A stretch of DNA of 64,000 nucleotides from an uncultured Hoeflea sp. (GTDB taxonomy: Bacteria > Pseudomonadota > Alphaproteobacteria > Rhizobiales > Rhizobiaceae), in assembly GCF_947501405.1 (NCBI RefSeq), contig NZ_CANMVK010000001.1:372001-436000 (forward strand). The letters are read 5' to 3'. Positions 57,200-64,000 of the stretch are shown in pieces. The notes under the pieces were generated by a model. That model had not been told where the DNA came from, ran no database searches, and worked only from the letters and a program-made list of their open reading frames with translations. Position numbers and translations under genes: made by a program. Position 1 is the stretch's first letter, and each line of letters starts with the position of its first letter.

Positions 57200-58812
57200 G
57201 CATAATCCGGTCCCAGATTTCGGCATCCTCGCAGGCGTTCAAGGACAATGCCGCGCGGATGCGGGCGCAGATCGCCGAAGTGGCGGCGGCCGCGGAACTG
57301 CACGGGCAGGGCGGTTCGGAAGCTTCGCGCGAGCGCCATATTGGCCGCGGCAAGCTGCTGCCGCGCGAGCGGGTGTCGGCGCTGATCGATGCGGGCTCAC
57401 CGTTTCTCGAAATCGGCCGATTTGCGGCGCACGGGCTCTACGGAGGCGACATCGCCTCTGCGGGGATGATTGCCGGTGTCGGCCGGGTCGAGGGGCGTGA
57501 CGTGATGATCGTGTGCAACGACGCCACGGTGAAGGGCGGGACCTATTATCCGCTGACGGTGAAGAAGCATCTCCGGGCCCAGGAAATCGCGCTCGAGAAC
57601 AATTTGCCTTGCGTCTATCTGGTGGATTCGGGTGGCGCCAATCTGCCCAACCAGGACGAGGTGTTCCCCGACCGGGATCATTTCGGCCGGATCTTCTTCA
57701 ATCAGGCCAATATGAGCGCCAAGGGGATCTCGCAGATCGCGGTGGTGATGGGCTCGTGCACGGCGGGCGGGGCCTATGTTCCGGCGATGAGCGACGAGAC
57801 CATCATCGTGCGCGACCAGGGCACGATCTTTCTGGCCGGCCCGCCGCTGGTCAAGGCTGCCACCGGGGAGGTGGTCAGCGCCGAGGATCTGGGCGGCGGC
57901 GATGTGCATACCCGGCTTTCGGGCGTGGCCGATCATCTTGCAGACAATGATGGCCACGCGCTGGACCTGGCGCGGCGCGCGGTTGCCAATCTCAATGATC
58001 GCGGGCAGGCGGGGCTTTGCCAGATGGACTGCGCAACGCCGGAGGATCCGCTTTACGATCCGGCCGAGATTGCCGGCATCATTCCCGCCGACACCCGCCA
58101 GCCCTATGACATCCGCGAGGTGATCGCGCGCGTGGTCGACGGGTCTCGGTTCGACGAGTTCAAGGCACGCTATGGCACCACCATCGTTTGCGGTTTCGCC
58201 CACGTGATGGGCATGCCGGTGGGCATCATTGCCAACAATGGCGTGCTGTTTTCCGAAAGCGCGCTCAAAGCCGCGCATTTCGTGGAGCTGTGCTCGCAGC
58301 GCAAGATTCCGCTGGTGTTTTTGCAAAACATCACCGGCTTCATGGTCGGGCAGAAATACGAGGCCGGCGGCATCGCCAAGGATGGCGCCAAGCTGGTGAC
58401 GGCCGTTGCGACCACGCAGGTGCCGAAGATCACCATGATCGTTGGCGGTTCGTTCGGCGCCGGCAATTACGGTATGTGCGGCCGCGCCTATTCGCCCCGC
58501 TTCCTGTGGACCTGGCCCAACAGCCGCATCTCGGTGATGGGCGGCGAACAGGCGGCCGGCGTGCTCGCCACCGTCAAGCGCGACGCCATCGAGCGCAAGG
58601 GCGGCGCGTGGTCAGCGGAAGAGGAAACCGAATTCAAACGGCCGACGATCGAGATGTTCGAGCGGCAATCGCACCCGCTCTACGCCTCGGCGCGGCTCTG
58701 GGATGACGGCATCATCAATCCACTGAAAAGCCGCGAGATCCTGGCGTTGAGCCTGTCGGCGGCGCTGAATGCGCCGATTGAAGAGACGAAATTCGGTGTG
58801 TTCAGGATGTGA
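57196..58812 (+). CDS. mccB: Methylcrotonyl-CoA carboxylase carboxyltransferase subunit
   Basis: A 538-residue beta subunit that transfers CO2 from biotin to 3-methylcrotonyl-CoA. Motifs: [36 protein letters not shown], and [32 protein letters not shown]-like ([18 protein letters not shown]). Length is usual for the MCC beta subunit. It begins with GTG in a GTGA overlap with the ivd stop. The alpha subunit gene lies 0.9 kb downstream, beyond an AT-rich inserted segment. Confidence 0.93.
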   Translation: MSIIRSQISASSQAFKDNAARMRAQIAEVAAAAELHGQGGSEASRERHIGRGKLLPRERVSALIDAGSPFLEIGRFAAHGLYGGDIASAGMIAGVGRVEGRDVMIVCNDATVKGGTYYPLTVKKHLRAQEIALENNLPCVYLVDSGGANLPNQDEVFPDRDHFGRIFFNQANMSAKGISQIAVVMGSCTAGGAYVPAMSDETIIVRDQGTIFLAGPPLVKAATGEVVSAEDLGGGDVHTRLSGVADHLADNDGHALDLARRAVANLNDRGQAGLCQMDCATPEDPLYDPAEIAGIIPADTRQPYDIREVIARVVDGSRFDEFKARYGTTIVCGFAHVMGMPVGIIANNGVLFSESALKAAHFVELCSQRKIPLVFLQNITGFMVGQKYEAGGIAKDGAKLVTAVATTQVPKITMIVGGSFGAGNYGMCGRAYSPRFLWTWPNSRISVMGGEQAAGVLATVKRDAIERKGGAWSAEEETEFKRPTIEMFERQSHPLYASARLWDDGIINPLKSREILALSLSAALNAPIEETKFGVFRM

Positions 58813-58976
58813 GGATGCGGAGAAATAGGAGTTATTCTAAAGATGCTAGGGTCTCAAGACTTTGAAAATATTGAATAACATTTTCTGTTTCCAAGTGGCT
58901 TAGAGTTTTTATTCCACTTTCATGAAGTTGGTGGCGATCATAAGGTGGAGGAATTTAAACGAAGGCCGAGATTGGC

Positions 58977-59378
58977 ATGAGAAACATTCGTGTTGGAGAG
59001 CCAAGGATTTCCTTGTGCCAACATATGAGTTGTAAGGCAAACTTCAAAGCCAATCCTTACTGGCATTTGCAACCTCGCCGACCGCGCGGACATACCGGTG
59101 GAGGTCAATGGGTTGAAGGCGACAGCATTGGACATGCTCTATTTCTTTCTAGGCCGCAGATCAGTGCGTTGCTCCTGGCTGGAGACATTAGCGGATTTAC
59201 AAAACATGGTATTAACCGCGCAATTCAACGGGGTATAGCGCCAATTGCAATTCTCGATGCGATACAAAATCCAGTAAGAATAAGGCCCCGAGAGGATGGA
59301 AGCGTTCAATATATAGGAAGTAATGCGACCGTTGTTTTAAATTCCAACGGGCAGGTCATAACGGTTTGGCCAAAATGA
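58977..59378 (+). CDS. Orphan polymorphic-toxin-like C-terminal domain
   Basis: A 133-residue protein in AT-rich DNA. Residues about 27-47 (NPYWHLQPRRPRGHTGGGQW) match the linker PRxPxGxxxGGQW that precedes toxin domains in many rhizobial polymorphic and phage-associated proteins. The C-terminal part (FTKHGINRAIQRGIAPIAIL...YIGSNATVVLNSNGQVITVWPK) resembles small ribonuclease toxin domains of the BECR group, with a conserved His and the strand TVVLN...VITVW. No N-terminal delivery domain is present, and a stop codon lies 21 bases upstream in frame, so it is an orphan cassette. Start at 58977 is tentative. The neighbouring gene looks like its immunity protein. Confidence 0.6.
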   Translation: MRNIRVGEPRISLCQHMSCKANFKANPYWHLQPRRPRGHTGGGQWVEGDSIGHALFLSRPQISALLLAGDISGFTKHGINRAIQRGIAPIAILDAIQNPVRIRPREDGSVQYIGSNATVVLNSNGQVITVWPK

Positions 59379-59388
59379 GGGCGAACGG

Positions 59389-59667
59389 ATGAGCGACAGG
59401 ATGAGCCAAAAGACGAGGCTCCGGACCGTATCCCGAGTGCTGATGCAGCATTGGGATCCGGCCGGGGTGAGGGGCGTGCCGCAGGCCGCTGATGAATATG
59501 ATGACGCGGCGCGGGCGGTTCTTTCGCTGCTTCGTGCGAATGCGTCTGTGGCCGAAATTGCCAAGCGGCTTCGGCGTTATGAACACGAGGATATGGGGCT
59601 GGAAACAGACGGCGGGAGCGCCATGCGGGCGGCCGAAATCATCGTGAACCGGCGCGATCACAACTGA
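59389..59667 (+). CDS. Probable immunity protein paired with the toxin-like gene
   Basis: A 92-residue helical protein starting 10 bp after the toxin-like gene with GAGGGCGA upstream. The pattern VLMQHWDPAGVRGVPQAADEYDDAARAVLSLLRANASVAEIAKRLRRYEHEDMGL resembles small DUF1871-like and immunity proteins (hWDP-x2-[VI] ... DEYD ... L-x5-S-x2-E-I-x3-L-x5-E-x-MGL). GC content rises back to genome level here. Pairing and size support an antitoxin or immunity role; direct family assignment is uncertain. Confidence 0.6.
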   Translation: MSDRMSQKTRLRTVSRVLMQHWDPAGVRGVPQAADEYDDAARAVLSLLRANASVAEIAKRLRRYEHEDMGLETDGGSAMRAAEIIVNRRDHN

Positions 59668-59733
59668 GAACCAACCGGGTCATGTCAATGGCTGGAGCCA
59701 CACGCCATGGCTGGCTGGTAAGGGACGGAAACA

Positions 59734-61737
59734 ATGACCATCACCAAAATCCTCATTGCCAACCGGGGCGAGATTGCTTGCCGGGTGATCCGCACCGCGC
59801 GGAAAATGGGCATTGCCACGGTCGCGGTTTATTCCGAGGCGGACGCGGGTGCGCTGCATGTCGAAATGGCCGATGAGGCGGTGCTGATCGGGCCCGCGCA
59901 GGCCAGCGAGAGCTATCTCAAGGCCGACGCAATCCTGGACGCGGCCACCCGCACCGGGGCGGATGCGATCCATCCCGGTTACGGCTTTCTGTCGGAAAAT
60001 CCGGGCTTCGTGGCGGCGGTTGAGAAGGCCGGGCTCAAATTCATCGGGCCGTCGGCCAGTGCAATCCGCGCCATGGGGCTGAAGGATGCGGCCAAGGCGC
60101 TGATGGAAAAAGCCAAGGTGCCGGTGGTGCCCGGCTATCACGGCGAAGCGCAGGAACTGGTGGTGCTGGCCGGCAAGGCCAACGAGATCGGCTTTCCGGT
60201 GCTGATCAAGGCGCGCGCCGGAGGCGGCGGCAAGGGCATGCGCAAGGTCGAAACCCAGGCGGAATTCGCGGCTGCCTTATCGTCGGCGCGGCGTGAGGCC
60301 AAGGCCGCGTTTGGCGATGACCGGGTGCTGGTTGAAAAATATGTGGCCACCCCGCGGCACATCGAAATCCAGGTGTTTGGCGATCATCACGGCAATGTGG
60401 TGCATCTGTTCGAGCGCGACTGCTCGGCGCAGCGCCGCCACCAGAAGGTGATCGAGGAAGCGCCGGCGCCGGGCATGCCCGAAGACATGCGCGAGGCGAT
60501 GGGCCAGGCGGCAGTGCAGGCCGCCAAGGCGATCAACTATGCCGGTGCGGGTACGGTGGAGTTCATCGTCGATGCCAGCGACGGGCTTCGCGCCGACCGG
60601 TTCTGGTTTATGGAAATGAACACGCGGCTACAGGTCGAGCATCCGGTGACCGAGCTGATCACCGGGCTCGATCTGGTCGAATGGCAGATCCGGGTGGCCG
60701 CCGGCGAGGAACTGCCGCTCACCCAGGATCAGTTGTCGATCAACGGCCACGCGGTGGAAGCGCGGATCTATGCTGAGGACGCGGCCAAGGGCTTTCTGCC
60801 GGCGGTGGGCCGGCTTGCGCATCTTGAATTTCCGACGGGCGATATCCGCGTCGACGCCGGGGTGCGGGCGGGCGATGAGATCACGCCGTTTTATGATCCG
60901 ATGATCGCCAAGGTGATCGCCCATGGCCGCACCCGCGCCGAGGCGCTGGGCAAGCTCGCAGGCGCGCTGGGACGCACCGAAGTGGCCGGAACGGTCACCA
61001 ACACCGCATTTTTGAGCCGTCTGTGCCACGATCCGGATTTCGCCTCGGCACGGCTCGACACCGGGTTGATTGACCGCAATCTCGACAGTCTGACGGCGAA
61101 GCCGCCGATGCCGGAGGCGATCATGGCCTTGGCGGCGCTTGCGGTCTCGGGCATGGCGCCTGCCGGAACGGCGGCTGACACCGTTGCGTCAACCATAGGC
61201 CCGTTCGAGATCTGGGGCACACCGGCGCGCCGGCTGACGCTGGAAATCGGCGGTGAAACCGAAGAATTCACGGTGCAACGGCTGGAGGCGGGCGGTTGGC
61301 GGATTACGGCCGCAGCGCTCGGCGACGGGGCAATCCTGCTTAACGATGTGGCGGCGCGGGGCCATGACTGGCGTTTTACGGCCGGAGGCGTGTCGCGTCG
61401 CTGCCGCCTGATCCAGTCCGAAGGCCGGGTGACCGTGTTCTATGAGGGGCTGACCCATGATTTCGTCAAGCCAAGCGGCGCGCAATGTGGCGAACAGGCA
61501 GGCGGCGGCGATCAGGTCCATTCAGCCATGCCCGGCATAATCAAGCAGGTGCTGGTCGCGCCCGGTCAGGAAGTGGCGGCCGGGGACGCCATGGTGATCA
61601 TGGAAGCCATGAAAATGGAGATGACGCTTGCCGCGCCGCGCAACGGGGTGGTCGCCGACGTGCTGGTGAGCGAGGGCGCGCAGGTGTCCGACGGGGCGGT
61701 GCTGGCGCGGCTTGAGGCCGGGGTCAAGGCAGCCTGA
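59734..61737 (+). CDS. mccA: Methylcrotonyl-CoA carboxylase biotin-containing subunit
   Basis: A 667-residue alpha subunit. The biotin carboxylase part starts ILIANRGEIACRVIRTARKMG and has the ATP-grasp glycine loop ARAGGGGKGMRKV. The metal/bicarbonate segment FMEMNTRLQVEHPVTE is present. The biotin carboxyl carrier domain at the C-terminus has MEAMKMEM with biotinyl Lys627. It completes 3-methylcrotonyl-CoA carboxylase with mccB; hydratase and HMG-CoA lyase genes are not in the window. GGGACGG precedes the ATG. Confidence 0.93.
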   Translation: MTITKILIANRGEIACRVIRTARKMGIATVAVYSEADAGALHVEMADEAVLIGPAQASESYLKADAILDAATRTGADAIHPGYGFLSENPGFVAAVEKAGLKFIGPSASAIRAMGLKDAAKALMEKAKVPVVPGYHGEAQELVVLAGKANEIGFPVLIKARAGGGGKGMRKVETQAEFAAALSSARREAKAAFGDDRVLVEKYVATPRHIEIQVFGDHHGNVVHLFERDCSAQRRHQKVIEEAPAPGMPEDMREAMGQAAVQAAKAINYAGAGTVEFIVDASDGLRADRFWFMEMNTRLQVEHPVTELITGLDLVEWQIRVAAGEELPLTQDQLSINGHAVEARIYAEDAAKGFLPAVGRLAHLEFPTGDIRVDAGVRAGDEITPFYDPMIAKVIAHGRTRAEALGKLAGALGRTEVAGTVTNTAFLSRLCHDPDFASARLDTGLIDRNLDSLTAKPPMPEAIMALAALAVSGMAPAGTAADTVASTIGPFEIWGTPARRLTLEIGGETEEFTVQRLEAGGWRITAAALGDGAILLNDVAARGHDWRFTAGGVSRRCRLIQSEGRVTVFYEGLTHDFVKPSGAQCGEQAGGGDQVHSAMPGIIKQVLVAPGQEVAAGDAMVIMEAMKMEMTLAAPRNGVVADVLVSEGAQVSDGAVLARLEAGVKAA

Positions 61738-61855
61738 ACGCCCAAGCCGTCGCCGGCCGGTGGCTTCTTGGCTGGCATTGCGGGGCAAGATGGTTGAAGC
61801 TGGCGCGCCAAGACCCATTTGGGGCAATGAAACGCGCTGCGCGAGGAAACCGAAT

Positions 61856-62401
61856 ATGACCGAAACGCCCGAGACCGTGCTTGATTTCTGGTTTACGGAA
61901 TTGACGCCGAAGGACTGGTTCACCAAGAACGAAGACCTGGACCGGCGCATTGAAGACCGCTTCGCCAAGCTCCATCTGGCCTTGTCGCGCGAGGTGCCCG
62001 CGCAATGGCGTGAGACGCCGGATGCGCGGCTGGCCCTGGTGATCGTGCTCGACCAGTTTCCCCGCAACATCTATCGCGATTCACCGCTGGCATTTGCCAC
62101 AGACCTGCTGGCGCTCAACGCCGCGAAGGCCGCCATTGCCGTGGGCGCGGACGCGCAGATCAGCGAAACGCGGCGGATCTTCCTTTACATGCCCTTCGAG
62201 CATGCCGAATCTCTCGACGAGCAGGACCGCGCGGTGGCGCTGTGTGAGGCGCTGGGCGATGAAAAATATCTCGATTATGCTCATCGTCACCGCGACGTGA
62301 TTGCCGAGTTTGGCCGGTTTCCACATCGCAACGCCATATTGGGGCGGACATCGACGCTGGCCGAGGAGGCCTATCTGGCCAAGCCCGGCGCCGGCTTTTA
62401 G
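61856..62401 (+). CDS. DUF924 family protein
   Basis: A 181-residue helical protein of the DUF924 family. Characteristic segments: VLDFWFTELTPKDWFTKNEDLDRRIEDRF, LVIVLDQFPRNIYRDSPLAFATD, FLYMPFEHAESLDEQDRAVALCE and FGRFPHRNAILGRTSTLAEEAYL. The fold is TPR-like; function is unknown. The ATG at 61856 has GAGGAAA upstream and is preferred to the longer frame starting in the end of mccA. Confidence 0.9.
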   Translation: MTETPETVLDFWFTELTPKDWFTKNEDLDRRIEDRFAKLHLALSREVPAQWRETPDARLALVIVLDQFPRNIYRDSPLAFATDLLALNAAKAAIAVGADAQISETRRIFLYMPFEHAESLDEQDRAVALCEALGDEKYLDYAHRHRDVIAEFGRFPHRNAILGRTSTLAEEAYLAKPGAGF

Positions 62402-62508
62402 TTTCCTTTCCCAGCCCCAAGCGTCCGAGCATCCGGTCCGGATCCGCTTGAGAAGCACCGGCAGCGTGCTAATGATGTTCCTATCAAACCGACAGATACA
62501 GGATTCCC

Positions 62509-64000
62509 ATGCCTTCCAACCGGTTGATCGCTCTTTTGACTGCGGCAGCGCTGATGCTGGGAGGTACGGGCACCGCCCTGTCTCAGACGGCGGGGGACGT
62601 TGGTCAACCAGTCGCTGAAAGCAGCAATCCGGCAACACCCGAACCGGGGGCGGGCTCCGAGCGGCCAGCAGCCGAGCAACAGAGCTCTGACCGTGGACCT
62701 CCCGAACAACAGACAATTCCACAGCTGCCGCCGCCGCAAGCTGCAATCAAGGTGTCTCCGGCGGTACAGTCGGCTGAAGAAAAGCTCGCCGCCGCGGAAG
62801 CCGATATCAACCGGCTGCTGGCGCGGGTTGAGGAAAACGCCGACGACGACAACGCGCTGGTTGATCTCAAGCTTGAAACCGAGGCGCTGTCGCGCGAAAT
62901 GCTCGAGCTCGGGGTCAGTCTTCGGCCGAAGCTGACCGAGGTCAAGGCGCGACTGGAACAGTTGGGCAAGGCGCCGGGGGAAAGCGATCCGCCGGAACCC
63001 GATTCAATGACCGCGGAGCGTTTGAAGCTCGCCAATGAACGCGCGGCTATCAATACCCTGACCGGCCGTGCTGAGACGGTGTCTGTGCGCGCCAGCGAGA
63101 CCGGCGATGCGATCACCGACATGCGGCGGCAATTGTTTGCCGATCGTCTGTTCAACCGCACCGAAATCGGCAGCGAGCTGTTTGCGGAAGCAGGCAAGGT
63201 GGCGGAAGAAGAGAGGCGTCAACTCAGCCGCACCTACGGCTCCTGGTTCAGCTTTATCTGGGCCTTCAAGTGGGAAGCGCTGATGGTGTGGGCGTTCTTT
63301 TCGCTGCTGGCCACGCTTGTCTTTGTCCCCGGCGCCTACCGGCTGTTCGGCGGATTGATCCACCGCGATCCGTATGAGGAAGATCCACCCTATACAAGCC
63401 GGCTTTCCGTGGCTTTCTGGTCGACTGTGATCCCCACCGTGGCGATGACGTTGACCGCGGTCACGACCTATCTGCTTGCCGACAGTCTGTCGATCCTGCG
63501 GCGGGATGTGGCGCCGGTGATTGGCAGCCTGCTGGGCGTCCTGGTGATCGTCTATTTTGTCGGCAAGCTGGCGCGCGCGGTGCTGGCGCCGAAAACACCG
63601 GCCTGGCGGTTGGTCAACATCTCCAATGGCGGCGCCCGGCTGCTGTTTCCGATGGTCATCGCGCTGGTGATCGTCAACGGCTTTGACTATGTGCTCAGCC
63701 AGATCAGCCAGACGCTTGGTTCACCGGTGGTGCTGACGGTAGCCCAGGGCTTCTTCTCGGTGTTGATCATGGCGCTGATCCTGATTGCCATGGCGGCGGT
63801 CAGGCCAATGTTGGCCCGGTCGGGAGACGCTGCCGATGCCGGCGAGCGCTGGCCGCGCGTGATCCTTGCGACGTTGCTGGTGGCCGGCGTGGGCCTGCTG
63901 GCAACCGCATTGTTCGGCTATGTGGGGCTTGCGCGTTTCGCCGCCACCCAGATCGTCGTTACCGGCGCGATCCTGACGACGATGTATATCGGTTATCTGT
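62509..64000 (+). CDS. DUF3772/MscS-type mechanosensitive channel (truncated by the window)
   Basis: The frame runs off the right edge after about 497 residues. It has a signal peptide (LIALLTAAALMLGGTGTALS), a Pro/Glu-rich low-complexity stretch, a periplasmic coiled-coil part matching the DUF3772 pattern (AEEKLAAAEADINRLLARVEENADDDNALVDLKLETEAL...) and then at least seven membrane segments. The MscS pore domain would follow beyond 64000. Large MscS-like channels with DUF3772 are common in rhizobia and protect against osmotic downshock. No ribosome site better than GGA is visible. Confidence 0.88.
   Translation, partial: MPSNRLIALLTAAALMLGGTGTALSQTAGDVGQPVAESSNPATPEPGAGSERPAAEQQSSDRGPPEQQTIPQLPPPQAAIKVSPAVQSAEEKLAAAEADINRLLARVEENADDDNALVDLKLETEALSREMLELGVSLRPKLTEVKARLEQLGKAPGESDPPEPDSMTAERLKLANERAAINTLTGRAETVSVRASETGDAITDMRRQLFADRLFNRTEIGSELFAEAGKVAEEERRQLSRTYGSWFSFIWAFKWEALMVWAFFSLLATLVFVPGAYRLFGGLIHRDPYEEDPPYTSRLSVAFWSTVIPTVAMTLTAVTTYLLADSLSILRRDVAPVIGSLLGVLVIVYFVGKLARAVLAPKTPAWRLVNISNGGARLLFPMVIALVIVNGFDYVLSQISQTLGSPVVLTVAQGFFSVLIMALILIAMAAVRPMLARSGDAADAGERWPRVILATLLVAGVGLLATALFGYVGLARFAATQIVVTGAILTTMYIGYL

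Overview
The window is a stretch of high-GC chromosome from an alphaproteobacterium, most likely a member of the Hyphomicrobiales (Rhizobiales) close to Rhizobiaceae/Hoeflea-type marine rhizobia. The evidence is the bamD-recN-ligA order that follows ftsZ-lpxC in rhizobia, a candidate TTAA-N7-TTAA CtrA box, a DUF1127 small protein, and many short palindromic intergenic repeats of rhizobial type. I could not run a database search, so the genus is inference. There is no rRNA, CRISPR array, prophage or intact insertion sequence. One tRNA (Lys-CTT) is present.

Layout. 0.1-6.3 kb: bamD, recN, an unknown minus-strand gene, ligA and a small methyltransferase. 6.3-9.0 kb: a minus-strand operon of two paralogous small helical proteins followed by a cobalamin-binding radical SAM enzyme with a C-terminal winged-helix/PqqD-like domain; this looks like an undescribed peptide-modification (RiPP-like) system. 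9.3-10.0 kb: a gene split by a 100-bp TA-flanked MITE whose removal restores one frame. 10-23.3 kb: phosphate transporter, a two-gene unknown operon, a spermidine-synthase-like protein, VOC protein, azlCD, aminopeptidase P, DUF1127, prmA, a cation/proton antiporter, a SCO copper protein with a tiny membrane protein, and creA. 23.8-28.3 kb: accessory region with a lower-GC two-gene module (toroid-repeat protein and DUF4332 helix-hairpin-helix protein), short membrane proteins, gene remnants and composite palindromic repeats.

28.3-47.5 kb: uvrB (unusually long, with two repeat-derived in-frame insertions), DUF3137 protein, coiled-coil lipoprotein, methyltransferase, beta-propeller-like protein, VOC, zinc protease, gamma-glutamyltransferase, DUF922 putative protease, EEP hydrolase, Nudix, PhzF, tRNA-Lys, a large membrane protein and a DUF1611/DgcN protein. 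47.5-61.7 kb: a catabolic regulon: an acyl-CoA synthetase co-transcribed with a LIV-type ABC importer (with a VOC protein embedded), then a TetR regulator with isovaleryl-CoA dehydrogenase and both methylcrotonyl-CoA carboxylase subunits. Both transcription units begin with the same 20-bp palindrome overlapping a promoter, so the TetR protein probably controls both. An AT-rich orphan toxin/immunity-like pair is lodged between mccB and mccA. The window ends with a DUF924 protein and a truncated DUF3772/MscS-type channel.
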